Counted from the stretch's first letter, positions 8,666 through 17,829 are shown. The stretch is DNA of 64,000 bases from Caulobacter sp. RHG1 (GCF_013181195.1 NZ_SMZP01000009.1:280992-344991); one strand, 5' to 3'. Notes: a model not told the origin generated them from the sequence alone. Translations and numbers: made by a program.

Positions 8666-9661
8666 TCAACCGTTCTCCAGGGCCAGCAGGGCGAAGGTCG
8701 CCAGCCAGTGCTCGCCCATATAGTCGCCCGAGACGTGCGGGATCGCCGCCGCGAGGTGGTTCAGCGCCGCGTTGATCGCCAGCGGCTTGGCGGGATCCGC
8801 GTCGGGCATGGCGCCGGCCAGGTTTCGCCAGCACCAGGCGCGCGACAGGTTCAGCCCGTCCAGCTTGACGATCTGGCCGTCCGTGCGGTCGCTGACCCGG
8901 GCTGGCGTGAACAGGGCGGCCGGCTGCTTGCGGGCGAGATCCGGCAGGAAGCGCGGGAACCACAGTTCGAAGCGCTCACGCGGCATCAGCCGGCGCATGG
9001 CCTCGGCCTCGATCAGGGTGGGGGAGAGGAAGTCGTCGCCCGATGGCTCCCACGCCGGGCATGAAGCGTCCTGGCCGTACCAGACCAGCGCTCGGTCCAG
9101 CAGCAGCTGGCGGAAGGCGGCGTCATGGGTCATGTCGGCATATTCGCTGGCCAGCACCAGCGAGAAGGCGGTGTTGAAGTGCGCGCCGCTGCGGACCGGA
9201 TAGTCGGCGATTGGCAGGAACTCCTCGAACCGTTCGGCGAAGGCGTTGGCCAGGGGCGCGTGGGCGCCGGCCCACGGGTGGTCGTGGCGCAGCAGCTCGG
9301 CCTGCAGCATCAGGTTCCAGGCCCAGCCATAGGGCCGCTCGAAGCCGCGGCTTTCAGGACGGGCGAGATAGGCCACCTCGCCGGCGACCTTGTCGGGCGT
9401 GAAGGCGTCGTCGAAGATCTCGAGGATCTGCTCGGCCTCGGCCATCTCCGGACGCAGGCGCAGCAGGGTCGCCAGCAGCCAGTAACCGTGCACGCACGAG
9501 CACCAGTCGAAGCTGCCGAAGAAGATGGGATGCAGGTCGCGCGGGCTGCGGATGTCGTCAGGCCCGCCCATCACGTGATCCAGCTTGGCGGGATACTCGC
9601 GCGTCAGATGGCCCAGGGCGATCCGGGCGAAGCGCGAGGCCGTGGCGCGGGCCAGACTCAT
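8666..9661 (-). CDS. DUF2891 family protein
   Basis: 331 residues. The motifs HPIFFGSFDWCSCVHGYWLL near residue 45, RPYGWAWNLML near 110 and SGDYMGEHWLATFALLAL at the C-terminus are those I associate with DUF2891, predicted alpha/alpha-barrel proteins rich in Trp and His. There is no signal peptide. Function is unknown; a glycan-related role is only a guess from the barrel fold. It is divergent from the aldolase gene across 126 nt. Confidence 0.75.
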   Translation of the reverse strand: MSLARATASRFARIALGHLTREYPAKLDHVMGGPDDIRSPRDLHPIFFGSFDWCSCVHGYWLLATLLRLRPEMAEAEQILEIFDDAFTPDKVAGEVAYLARPESRGFERPYGWAWNLMLQAELLRHDHPWAGAHAPLANAFAERFEEFLPIADYPVRSGAHFNTAFSLVLASEYADMTHDAAFRQLLLDRALVWYGQDASCPAWEPSGDDFLSPTLIEAEAMRRLMPRERFELWFPRFLPDLARKQPAALFTPARVSDRTDGQIVKLDGLNLSRAWCWRNLAGAMPDADPAKPLAINAALNHLAAAIPHVSGDYMGEHWLATFALLALENG

Positions 9662-9787
9662 CTGAAGGCGGCGAGGGCGGTCATAAGCCCCTTCAACTTC
9701 AGCGTGACAGGCGGCGCAAGTCCCTCTTGACGCTGAAACGCCCCGGCGCGACCCTCAAGTCAACAATGATAACCTACGGAGGAAACC

Positions 9788-10561
9788 ATGGCCGACGGGT
9801 CTCTGCCGATCACGTCCCTGAAGGGCAAGGTCAGCGACGCTGAATGGCAAGCGCGCGTCGATCTGGCTGCTCTCTACCGTCTCGTGGCCTTGCACGGGTG
9901 GGACGACATGATCTTCACCCACATCTCGGCCCGTATTCCCGGGCCTGAGCACCACTTCCTGATCAATCCCTACGGCATGTTCTTCGGCGAGATGACCGCC
10001 TCGTGCCTGGTCAAGGTCGACCTGGAAGGGAACATCGTCGACAAGACCCAGTACTTCATCAATCCGGCGGGCTTCACGATCCACTCGGCCATCCACGCCG
10101 CGCGCGAGGACGCCCAGTTCGTCATGCACCTGCACAGCGACCAGGGCGTGGCGGTGTCGGCGCACAAGGACGGCCTGCTGCCGCTGACCCAGCATGCGCT
10201 TATCACCTTGCCTCAGGTCGCCTATCACGACTATGAAGGCATTGCGCTCAACCTTGACGAGCGAGAGCGGCTTGTGGCCGATCTCGGCGCCAAGAAGCTG
10301 ATGATGTTGCGCAACCACGGCACCCTGTCCGTGGGGGCCACCGCGGCGGAGTGCTGGTTGGGGATGTTCTTCCTGGAGCGGGCGTGCGCACAGCAGGTGA
10401 TGGCGCTCTCGATCGGTCGCGACAACGTTCTGCTGGCGCCGGAAGGCGCTCAGGAGGAGGTCCGTCGTCAGGTCGGCATGGGCATGGGAATGATCGGCGG
10501 CCTGGCTTGGCCCGGCTGTCTGCGCCAGTTGGACCGCGCGCTGCCCGGCTACGCGGACTAG
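9788..10561 (+). CDS. Class II aldolase/adducin family protein
   Basis: 257 residues behind a strong ribosome-binding site (GGAGG, 6 nt before the ATG). The zinc-binding histidines typical of fuculose/ribulose-phosphate aldolases are in FTHISAR (about 41), MHLHSDQG (about 114) and RNHGTLS (about 178). The length and the PEHHFLINPYGMFF segment fit the single-domain adducin-like subgroup. The substrate is unknown. A hairpin with a T run directly follows the stop. Confidence 0.88.
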   Translation: MADGSLPITSLKGKVSDAEWQARVDLAALYRLVALHGWDDMIFTHISARIPGPEHHFLINPYGMFFGEMTASCLVKVDLEGNIVDKTQYFINPAGFTIHSAIHAAREDAQFVMHLHSDQGVAVSAHKDGLLPLTQHALITLPQVAYHDYEGIALNLDERERLVADLGAKKLMMLRNHGTLSVGATAAECWLGMFFLERACAQQVMALSIGRDNVLLAPEGAQEEVRRQVGMGMGMIGGLAWPGCLRQLDRALPGYAD

Positions 10562-10583
10562 GCGTCTTTGTAGCCTTTTGGAA

Positions 10584-10617
10584 AGCCGTCGCGGTCCTGG
10601 TGATCGCGGCGGCTTTT
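10584..10617 (+). terminator. Rho-independent terminator after the aldolase gene
   Basis: A ten-base stem (AGCCGTCGCG at 10584-10593 with CGCGGCGGCT at 10605-10614, one G-T pair) is followed by TTTT, starting 22 nt after the aldolase stop. The same bases also encode the hydrophobic signal-peptide core of the next frame, so coding constraint could partly explain the pairing. Confidence 0.55.
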
Positions 10618-11349
10618 CCATGTCTGGCGCCTCAGAAGGCCATGGCCGGCGCGTGGCCGATGGACGCCGGCCGCACCCAGCTCATCGCCAAGTACGAGCG
10701 CACCAGCGCCGACCAGGGCTTCGATCCGAATGGCGCTCTGGTCACGGTCGGTCACCGCCGAGACGAGATGCTGTCGGTCTTCGTCGAGCATGGCGTGACG
10801 CCCCGCCTGACCCTGCAGGGCAAGGTCGGTGTCACGCGCGGCCACGATCGATGGGTGGACTATTCCGGACGCGGGCCGATCGAGGCTGGTGTCCGTTGGA
10901 CTGTCCGCCGAGACGATCGTTCGTCCTTGGCCGTCTATGTCGGGGCCGGGGAAGCGGGCGTGGGTCGCAATGCCGGCTATGCGACGCCAGGGCAGGGGAG
11001 TCTCGATCTGGAGGCGAGGGTGCTCTATGGCCGCTCGGCCGTCTGGCGCGGACGCGAGGTGTTTGTCGATCTGCAGGCTGCGCGGCTCAAGCGCCAGGGA
11101 TTGGCCGACGAGACGAGGGTGGACGCGACCCTGGGCATGAGACCGGCCAGAGACTGGCTGGTGCTGGCCCAGACCTATGCCGGTCGCACCGACCACGGCG
11201 ACGTCGGCGCGCGGTGGGTGAAGAACGAGATTTCCGTGGTTCGTGCGGTCGGCCCCTGGAGCGCCCAGGTCGGTTGGCGAGATACTGTTGTCGGCCGCGA
11301 AGTCGCCCGTGATCGGGGCGTAATGCTCAGTTTATGGCGCCGGCTATAG
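10600..11349 (+). CDS. Probable exported beta-rich protein, start uncertain
   Basis: The reliable part begins near 10642 (AMAGAWPMDAGRTQLIAKYE) and runs about 235 residues of alternating, beta-barrel-like sequence with many charged turns, ending SLWRRL. A hydrophobic stretch before AMA/GAW looks like a signal peptide with cleavage after AMA. No good start codon fits: GTG 10600 gives a very short leader, and TTG 10507 gives a longer basic leader overlapping the aldolase gene. No family was recognised. I infer an outer-membrane or periplasmic location. Confidence 0.6.
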   Translation: MIAAAFPCLAPQKAMAGAWPMDAGRTQLIAKYERTSADQGFDPNGALVTVGHRRDEMLSVFVEHGVTPRLTLQGKVGVTRGHDRWVDYSGRGPIEAGVRWTVRRDDRSSLAVYVGAGEAGVGRNAGYATPGQGSLDLEARVLYGRSAVWRGREVFVDLQAARLKRQGLADETRVDATLGMRPARDWLVLAQTYAGRTDHGDVGARWVKNEISVVRAVGPWSAQVGWRDTVVGREVARDRGVMLSLWRRL

Positions 11350-11466
11350 CTTGTTTCAACGCTGCAACAGTCGGTCATCCGGCTGTCACTGGACGACGCT
11401 TTAGGCTGCCGTCATATGTCGCCACAGAATAACCGCCGAATCTAAGTCGGCGCCCGGAGCGTTTCG

Positions 11467-12570
11467 TTGATCCGCAGGCATTTCTTTCTCGTGGTGGCCG
11501 TCGCCGCCGTCGTCTTGATGGTGGTCGCCGGGGGGCTGAAACTCGCCTTTGGCGGCAAAAAGGACGAAGGCGGCCCCGCTGGCCGTGCGACCAGCGTTTC
11601 GCAGGCCGTTGCGGTCGATCGCCAGTTCACCGACCGTATCGAGGTGCTGGGCGTGGCCAAGGGCCGCCAGTCGGTGACGATCACCTCCAACACCACAGAG
11701 CAGATCACCGCCGTGCGCTTTACGGACGGTCAGGCCGTCTCGCGCGGCCAGGTTCTGGTCGAGCTGCGGGCCGAGCAGGAAGACGCCGGGATCTCCGAAG
11801 CCCGCGCGCGCCTGGGTCAAGCCGAACGCGACTACGCCCGCTGGAAGACCCTGGCCGACAAGGGCATCGCGCCGCGCGCCACGGCCGAGCAGTCTCTGGC
11901 CAATCTGGAAGCCGCCCGCGCCGCCGTCGGCACGGCTCAGGCCCAGAAGCTGGACCGCGTGATCCGCGCGCCGTTCTCGGGCCGCGTCGGCATTTCGGAC
12001 GTCGCCCCCGGCACGATGATCAGCCCCGGCGCCGCCATCGTCAGCCTGGACGACGTCTCGGTGATCCGCGTCGACTTCTCGGTGCCCGACCGCTATCTGC
12101 GCACCCTGCGCGTGGGCCTGCCGATCGTCGCGCGGCCCGACGCCCTGCCGGGCGAGACCTTCCAGGGCCGCATCGCCCAGGTCGACACCCGCATCAATCC
12201 CAGCACCCGCGCCGTCATGGCCCGCGCCGAGTTTCCCAACGCCGGCGATCGCCTGAAGCCGGGCATGCTGGTCAAGGTCGCGATCGATCAGGGTGTGCGC
12301 ACCGCCGTGGCCACGCCCGAGACCGCCGTGCAGTTCGAAGGCTCACAGGCCTCGGTGTTCCGCATCGCCGAGGGCCCGAAAGGCCTGGTCGCGCGTCGCG
12401 CCGACGTCGACACCGGGGCTACCGAGAACGGTTTCGTCGAGATCCGCGCTGGTCTGAAGGCGGGCGAGAAGATCATTGCCGACGGCCTGAACCGCATCCA
12501 GGACGGCGCCAGCGTCAGCACCGGCCGCCAGGGCGCGCAAAAGGGCGGTGAAGGCCGCAAGGGCGGCTGA
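11467..12570 (+). CDS. RND efflux periplasmic adaptor (HlyD/MexA-type)
   Basis: 367 residues starting at TTG 11467, with GGAG about 9 nt upstream. The N-terminal anchor (IRRHFFLVVAVAAVVLMVV) precedes a lipoyl/barrel-sandwich segment (SVTITSNTTEQITAVRFTDGQAV). An alpha-hairpin follows (about 95-150, ARARLGQAERDYARWKTLADKG), then RAPFSGRVGISDVAPGTMI and a membrane-proximal domain near the C-terminus. It links the inner-membrane pump to an outer-membrane channel. Its TGA overlaps the pump start codon. No TolC-like gene is adjacent. Confidence 0.93.
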   Translation: MIRRHFFLVVAVAAVVLMVVAGGLKLAFGGKKDEGGPAGRATSVSQAVAVDRQFTDRIEVLGVAKGRQSVTITSNTTEQITAVRFTDGQAVSRGQVLVELRAEQEDAGISEARARLGQAERDYARWKTLADKGIAPRATAEQSLANLEAARAAVGTAQAQKLDRVIRAPFSGRVGISDVAPGTMISPGAAIVSLDDVSVIRVDFSVPDRYLRTLRVGLPIVARPDALPGETFQGRIAQVDTRINPSTRAVMARAEFPNAGDRLKPGMLVKVAIDQGVRTAVATPETAVQFEGSQASVFRIAEGPKGLVARRADVDTGATENGFVEIRAGLKAGEKIIADGLNRIQDGASVSTGRQGAQKGGEGRKGG

Positions 12571-15500
12571 TGCTGTCCGACCTTTCTGTCCGTCGTCCCG
12601 TATTCGCCGCCGTCGCGGCGATCATTCTCTGCGTCATCGGCCTGGCCGCCTATACCTCGCTGCCGATCCGCGAACTTCCCAGCGTCGATCCGCCCGTGGT
12701 GTCGATCTCGACGACCTATCGCGGCGCTTCGGCAGAGGTCATCGAAGAGCGCATCACTCAGGTGATCGAGCGCCAGGCGGCCGGCATCCAGGGCATCGAC
12801 CGGGTCAACAGCTCGTCGCGCGACGGTCGCTCGCAGATCACCATCACGTTCAATCTCGACCGCGACCTGGACGCGGCCGCCAATGACGTGCGCGACGCTG
12901 TCAGCCGGGTGACGGCCAATCTGCCCGATCAGGCCGATCCGCCGCAGATCGCCAAGGCCAACGCCGACTCCTCGCCGATCATCATCCTGAACCTGACCTC
13001 GACCACGCTGGATCCGCTGCAACTGGCCGACTACGCCGACCGCTACCTGGTCGAGCGGATGTCGACGATCGACGGCGTGGCGCAGGCCAACCTGTTCGGG
13101 GCCAAGATCTTCGCCATGCGCGTCTGGCTGGACGCCGACGCCATGGCCGCGCGCGGCGTCACGGTCGATGACGTCGAGAACGCTCTCAACACCCAGAACC
13201 TGGAACTGCCGGCCGGCTCGCTGGAAAGCGCCACCAAGGACTTCACCATCCGGGTCGTGCGCGCCTACGCCAAGCCTGAAGAGTTCGCCCGCCTGCCGAT
13301 CCGCGCCGCCGACGCCGGCGGTTTCGTCGTGCGCCTGGGCGATGTGGCCCGCGTCGAGGAAGGCCCGGACGAGCGCCGCCGCCAGTTTCGCGGCAACGGC
13401 GTCGATCAGGTCGGCATCGGTCTGACCCGCCAGTCGCAGGCCAATGACGTCGCCATCTCCGAGACCGTCCGCAAGGAAGTGGAGTCGATCAACCAGACCC
13501 TGCCGCCCGGCACCAAGCTGGTCGTCGCCGTGGACAACTCGGTGTTCACCGCCGAGGCCATCCATGAGGTCTGGATCACCATGGGGCTGTCGATCGGCCT
13601 GGTGGTGCTGGTCAATCTGATCTTCCTGGGCAGCTGGCGTTCGGCGCTGATCCCGTCGGTCGTCGCGCCGATCTGCATCCTGGCCACCTTCATCGTCCTG
13701 GCGCCGCTGGGCTTCTCGTTGAACCTGCTGACCCTGCTGGCCCTGGTGCTGGCCGTCGGCCTCGTGGTCGACGACGCCATCGTCGTGGTCGAGAACATCC
13801 AGCGTCGCGTGGACGAGGGCGAGCCGCCGCTGGTCGCCGCCGAGCGCGGCACCCGCCAGGTGTTCTTCGCCGTCGTCGCCACCACCATCGTGCTGATCTC
13901 GGTGTTCGCGCCGCTGATGTTCCTGCCCGGCTATATCGGCCGCCTGTTCGTCGAGCTGGCCGTGGCCATCGCTTCGGCCGTGGCCTTCTCGGCCCTGCTG
14001 GCGCTGTCGCTGTCGCCGATGATGGCGTCCAAGCTGCTAAAGTCCGCCCACAACGAGGGCTGGCTGGCGCGCAAGGTCAATGTGGCCATGGACGGCCTCA
14101 AGAACTCGTACCGCGCCTCGCTGGAGGGCATTCTGGTCGGCCGCTGGACCGCAGCCCTGGCCGGCGTGCTGGTGGTGGGCCTGGCGGCCTTCGCCGGCCT
14201 GATGTTCGCCACCCTGCCCAAGGAGCTGGTGCCGCCGGAAGACCGGGGCCGCGTCGACGTCTCGATCACCGCGCCGGAGGGGGCGGGCTACGACTACACC
14301 GCCTCGATCATCGGTCGGGTCGAGAAGGAGATCTCGGCCTATCGCGAGAACGGCCAGGCCGAGCGAACCATCGTCTCGATCCCGCGCTTCGGCCAGAGCC
14401 AGTTCAACACCGGCAACGGCGTGGTGGTGATGAAGCCGTGGGGCGAGCGGGACATGACCGCCGACGAGGTGGCCGCCCAGCTCAACAAGGACCTCAACAA
14501 GATCACCGGCGTGCGCGCCGTGGCCAGCGTCCGCGGTCCGTTCCAGCGGGGCGGCGGTGGCGGCGGAGGCGGCGGTACGAACGTCGACCTGATCGCCGTC
14601 GGCAACGACTATGTCCAGCTGGCCAACTGGCTGAAGCCGATCCTGCAAGCCTCGCAGCAGAACAGCGGCATGTCGCGGCCGCGCCTGGACTACGAACCGA
14701 CCGCGCCGCGCCTGTCGGTGTCGATCGACCTGGACAAGGCCGCCAGCCTGGGTGTCTCGGCTCAGTCGATCGGTCGCGCGCTCGAGACCATGTTCGGCTC
14801 GCGCCGGGCGACGACCTACATCAAGAACGGCCAGGAATACGACGTCATCCTTCAGACCAACCTCGACCAGCGTCGCAGCATCGAGGACCTGAACCGCCTG
14901 AACGTTCGCGCCGCCTCGGGCGCCGTGGTGCCGCTGTCGACCGTGGTGACGACGCAGCTGCGCGGCGACACGCCGGACCGACCGCGCGTCGACCGCCTGC
15001 GTTCGGTGACCCTGACCACCCAGCTGAACCCCGGCTACACGGTCGGCGACGCCGTGACTTTCCTCCAGCAGCAGGCCGCGGACCACGCCGCGCCGGGCGT
15101 GTCGGTGAAGTGGGGCGGCCAGGCCAAGGACTATCTGGAAGGCTCGGGCGGCATCGCCATCGCCTTCGGCCTGGCCCTGCTGCTGGTCTTCCTGGTGCTG
15201 GCCGCGCAGTTCGAAAGCTGGATCCACCCGGCCGTGATCATGCTGACCGTGCCCCTGGCGGCGCTGGGCGGCCTGTTCGGCCTGTTGATGACCGGCTCGA
15301 CCATCAACACCTACAGCCAGATCGGCCTGATCATCCTGGTCGGCATCGCCACCAAGAACGGCATCCTGATTGTCGAATTTGCCAACCAGTTGCGCGACGA
15401 GGGCCTCAGCGTGCGCGAAGCCGTGATCGAGGCGGCGGCTCTGCGCCTGCGTCCGATCATCATGACCTCGATCGCCGCGGCCATGGGCGCCTTGCCGCTG

Positions 15501-15713
15501 ATGCTGTGGGCCGGGGCCGGGGCGGGCAGCCGCCAGACCATCGGCGCGACGATCTTCACGGGGGCGATCTTCGCCACCCTGCTGACGCTGTTCATCGTGC
15601 CGGTGTTCTACGACCTGCTGGCCCGCTTCACGAAGTCGCCGGAATGGACCGCTCGCCAGATCGAGGCCTACGAGGCCGAGGAGAAGGCGGCGGCCCAGAA
15701 CCCGACGGCTTAA
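12570..15713 (+). CDS. RND multidrug efflux pump, HAE1/AcrB family
   Basis: 1047 residues, normal for AcrB-like trimeric proton antiporters. The first membrane helix follows LSDLSVRRPVFA. Porter-domain motifs include LPIRELPSVDPP and GASAEVIEERIT. The second helix bundle contains GLVVDDAIVVVEN (about 405-417), the conserved proton-relay aspartates. The C-terminal half has GIATKNGILIVEFANQ and LRPIIMTSIAAAMGALPL. A glycine-rich insertion (RGGGGGGGGGTN near residue 668) is unusual. The drug substrate cannot be inferred. The start overlaps the adaptor stop (TGATG). Confidence 0.95.
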   Translation: MLSDLSVRRPVFAAVAAIILCVIGLAAYTSLPIRELPSVDPPVVSISTTYRGASAEVIEERITQVIERQAAGIQGIDRVNSSSRDGRSQITITFNLDRDLDAAANDVRDAVSRVTANLPDQADPPQIAKANADSSPIIILNLTSTTLDPLQLADYADRYLVERMSTIDGVAQANLFGAKIFAMRVWLDADAMAARGVTVDDVENALNTQNLELPAGSLESATKDFTIRVVRAYAKPEEFARLPIRAADAGGFVVRLGDVARVEEGPDERRRQFRGNGVDQVGIGLTRQSQANDVAISETVRKEVESINQTLPPGTKLVVAVDNSVFTAEAIHEVWITMGLSIGLVVLVNLIFLGSWRSALIPSVVAPICILATFIVLAPLGFSLNLLTLLALVLAVGLVVDDAIVVVENIQRRVDEGEPPLVAAERGTRQVFFAVVATTIVLISVFAPLMFLPGYIGRLFVELAVAIASAVAFSALLALSLSPMMASKLLKSAHNEGWLARKVNVAMDGLKNSYRASLEGILVGRWTAALAGVLVVGLAAFAGLMFATLPKELVPPEDRGRVDVSITAPEGAGYDYTASIIGRVEKEISAYRENGQAERTIVSIPRFGQSQFNTGNGVVVMKPWGERDMTADEVAAQLNKDLNKITGVRAVASVRGPFQRGGGGGGGGGTNVDLIAVGNDYVQLANWLKPILQASQQNSGMSRPRLDYEPTAPRLSVSIDLDKAASLGVSAQSIGRALETMFGSRRATTYIKNGQEYDVILQTNLDQRRSIEDLNRLNVRAASGAVVPLSTVVTTQLRGDTPDRPRVDRLRSVTLTTQLNPGYTVGDAVTFLQQQAADHAAPGVSVKWGGQAKDYLEGSGGIAIAFGLALLLVFLVLAAQFESWIHPAVIMLTVPLAALGGLFGLLMTGSTINTYSQIGLIILVGIATKNGILIVEFANQLRDEGLSVREAVIEAAALRLRPIIMTSIAAAMGALPLMLWAGAGAGSRQTIGATIFTGAIFATLLTLFIVPVFYDLLARFTKSPEWTARQIEAYEAEEKAAAQNPTA

Positions 15714-16081
15714 ACGCCGCTGAGGATGATCACGTCGCTGAGCAGGCCGTCGCGGAAGCGATAGGTCAGGCGAGCGCGGGTGTCGGACCAGATGTGCCCC
15801 TTGTGGTCCTCGACCAGCAGCTGGACCTCGACATCCAGCTCGCCCTCGGTCTCGGCCACGACGCGGATCAGCTGGACATTGGGCCGGGTCAGGGCAAATA
15901 GCTGCGCCAGATGAGCCACAACGGCGTTGCGGCCATGCAAACGGCCGCCTTCCAGGGTGTCGGGCCACGAGACATCCGGATGCAGAACCGCGCGCGTGGC
16001 GGCCAGGTCCTGGGCGTTGACGGCCTCATAGGACCTCGCCAGGACTGTCTGTTGCGCGCTGCGTTCCGCCTCGGCCGTCAT
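15710..16081 (-). CDS. NTF2-like (SnoaL fold) protein
   Basis: 123 residues from ATG 16081; the frame is open further upstream, but that part overlaps the neighbouring gene. QTVLARSYEAVNAQDLAATRAVLHPDVSWPD followed by a beta-sheet ending LTYRFRDGLLSDVI is the cone-shaped NTF2/SnoaL fold, seen in small isomerases, hydrolases and accessory proteins. It is the last gene of a three-gene run with a paralogous NTF2-like gene and a cytochrome; the starts and stops overlap by 4 nt. The stop overlaps that of the convergent RND pump gene. Confidence 0.78.
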   Translation of the reverse strand: MTAEAERSAQQTVLARSYEAVNAQDLAATRAVLHPDVSWPDTLEGGRLHGRNAVVAHLAQLFALTRPNVQLIRVVAETEGELDVEVQLLVEDHKGHIWSDTRARLTYRFRDGLLSDVIILSGV

Positions 16082-16467
16082 GGGCTTGGTTCCGCGTCTC
16101 CCTTTGCGGCGACATCCATGCGCCAGAAGAGGCCGTCGCGAAGCGTGTAAAGATGCCGCACGCAGAAGTCCGACCACAGCCGGCCGGTCAGGTTCCAGAC
16201 CACCTGGTTGGCGTCGACCACCACGCGGCCTTCGTCATCCAGCCAGATCTCGACCGGCGTGGTCTCCACGCGGATCGAAGCGTCGTTGTAGCGCCAGTAG
16301 TCGCGAACGGCCTCCGGGGTCTCCAGCTGGCCCCCGCGTGTGATGTCGGGCCATTCCAGCTCCGCCGGGACCAGAGCGCGGAAAGCCTCGTAGTCCCGGC
16401 GCCCGGCGGCGTCGTAGAGGCGCCCGACCAGCGCCTCGATCTCTGGCGGGGCCGGGCGCAGGGTCAT
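16078..16467 (-). CDS. NTF2-like (SnoaL fold) protein, second copy
   Basis: 129 residues. IEALVGRLYDAAGRRDYEAFRALVPAELEWPDITRGG and the C-terminal SDFCVRHLYTLRDGLFWRMDV match the same fold and layout as the downstream gene. The two are probably diverged tandem duplicates. ATG 16467 overlaps the stop of the cytochrome gene, and its stop overlaps the next start. No catalytic role can be assigned. Confidence 0.75.
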   Translation of the reverse strand: MTLRPAPPEIEALVGRLYDAAGRRDYEAFRALVPAELEWPDITRGGQLETPEAVRDYWRYNDASIRVETTPVEIWLDDEGRVVVDANQVVWNLTGRLWSDFCVRHLYTLRDGLFWRMDVAAKGDAEPSP

Positions 16468-16970
16468 GGGACGGGCTTGTAGCCTGTCTCGACCTTGAGA
16501 TAGGCGATCAGATCGATCCGGTCCTTGGCGTCATGCAGGCCGGCGAAGGTCATCTTGGTGCCCGGCATGAAGCCGCGCGGGTCTGCCAGCCACTTGTCCA
16601 GGTGCTCGGCGTCCCAGGCAAAGCCCGCGGCCTTCACGGCGTCCGAGTAACGATAGCCCGCCTTGGTTCCCGCCGTGCGGCCGAACACGCCATGCAGGTT
16701 GGGGCCGGTCAGGTCCGGGCCGCCTTCGGTGATGGTGTGGCACGAGCGGCAGAGCGCGAACTTTCGCTGGCCGTTGGAGAGATCGCCGGTGTTGTAGGGG
16801 GCGGGCAGGGCGGCCAGGGCCGCGGCCTTCTCGGCGTCGGTCGGGGGCGCCGCGGCGGACGCGGACGCGGGGGCCTCGCCGGAACCGCCGCCGTCCTTCG
16901 AGCAAGCCGCGAGGTTCAGGCCCATGCCCAGGCACAGGGCCGCGAGGGCGGCCGTTTCGATCTTACGCAT
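16464..16970 (-). CDS. Cytochrome c2-type lipoprotein
   Basis: 168 residues. A lipoprotein signal ends in LAAC (Cys about 22). A low-complexity Ala/Ser/Pro linker follows, then a class I cytochrome c domain with the heme-binding CRSCH motif near residue 75 and an axial Met in RGFMPGTKMTF near 136. It should be a membrane-anchored periplasmic electron carrier. It heads the overlapping operon with two NTF2-like genes and is divergent from gcrA across about 290 nt. Confidence 0.9.
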   Translation of the reverse strand: MRKIETAALAALCLGMGLNLAACSKDGGGSGEAPASASAAAPPTDAEKAAALAALPAPYNTGDLSNGQRKFALCRSCHTITEGGPDLTGPNLHGVFGRTAGTKAGYRYSDAVKAAGFAWDAEHLDKWLADPRGFMPGTKMTFAGLHDAKDRIDLIAYLKVETGYKPVP

Positions 16971-17134
16971 ATTGATCCCCGACGGAGCGATCCCGACTGA
17001 CGTTTCGCCGCACGGGCTGCGACGGCGCGACGCATTCCAAACCCTTATAAATTCAGGGCCATGGCCTTGTCACGGAACGATGTTCCCAAACCGGGCCTCC
17101 GGCAGGGCTCTGCGACAATTGCTGGTAGCTAGCT

Positions 17135-17204
17135 GATTCTCTTCACGAAAAGTGGAAATGCAAACCGTGGGTCTGCACATAACCGTTTGACGTGCGTTAA
17201 CCAT
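17135..17204 (+). promoter_or_regulatory. gcrA control region with GANTC and CtrA half-site
   Basis: A CcrM methylation site GATTC lies at 17135-17139, and the consensus CtrA half-site TTAACCAT at 17197-17204, about 60 nt before the gcrA ATG. A TTGACG hexamer (17187-17192) that could serve as a -35 box precedes it, so CtrA binding would sit over the promoter. Repression of gcrA by CtrA and control by DNA methylation are established in Caulobacter crescentus; occupancy here is inferred. Confidence 0.55.
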
Positions 17205-17263
17205 AAATTCTACCCATTTCTCCACGGAGCGGGCTGGCTCCGAGCAGGGCACGAGAGACGATC

Positions 17264-17767
17264 ATGGACTGGAGCGAAGAACGTACCGCCACACTCAAGA
17301 AGTTGTGGCTCGAAGGCCTCAGCGCAAGCCAGGTGGCGCGCCAACTGGGCGGCGTCAGCCGCAGCGCGGTGATCGGCAAGGTGCACCGTCTGGGCATCAC
17401 CGTCCGCGACACCCCGGTTCGCCAGCGCATCACCACCGTCCGCGCCCCGTCGCGCATCGTGGCCCGCCAGCGTCCCGCCCGTGAGACCACGGCCGCCCCC
17501 CACGTCGCCCCGCGCTTCGAGCGCATCGAGGAAGACATGCTGCCGACCTCGGGCATCCTGGGCCTGGGCGCCCATTCCTGCCGCTGGCCGATCGGCCATC
17601 CCGACAGCGACGAATTCGGCTTCTGCGGCCGCCCCAAGCTGACCCGCCGCGGCTCTTACTGCGAGCAGCACAGCCAGGGCGCCCATCGCAACGGCGGCTC
17701 GGCCAAGTCGGTCGAGGCCTGGGCCCTGCGCGGCCTGAAGGAGCGGGTGCAGCCCAGCCTGGGCTGA
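17264..17767 (+). CDS. gcrA: Cell cycle regulator GcrA
   Basis: 167 residues. The N-terminal DNA-binding domain (MDWSEERTATLKKLWLEGLSAS through VSRSAVIGKVHRLGI, residues 1-46) is diagnostic. A basic Pro/Arg linker and a conserved C-terminal domain with CRWPIGHP, FCGRPK and SYCEQH follow. In Caulobacter, GcrA binds sigma70 RNA polymerase and activates S-phase genes from CcrM-methylated GANTC promoters. The length is a few residues shorter than the C. crescentus protein as I remember it. It is followed at 62 nt by a small unknown gene. Confidence 0.96.
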   Translation: MDWSEERTATLKKLWLEGLSASQVARQLGGVSRSAVIGKVHRLGITVRDTPVRQRITTVRAPSRIVARQRPARETTAAPHVAPRFERIEEDMLPTSGILGLGAHSCRWPIGHPDSDEFGFCGRPKLTRRGSYCEQHSQGAHRNGGSAKSVEAWALRGLKERVQPSLG

Positions 17768-17829
17768 CCTGGCCTTCGACGACCTTTCACGACCTTCCCA
17801 TTCCCTCGAGATCACCGAGACGAACCCCC

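Noticed and set aside
14535..14577. Glycine-run in the RND pump as an assembly error or repeat
   Set aside because: The frame continues cleanly on both sides and the tract lies in a surface loop; treated as a natural low-complexity insertion.
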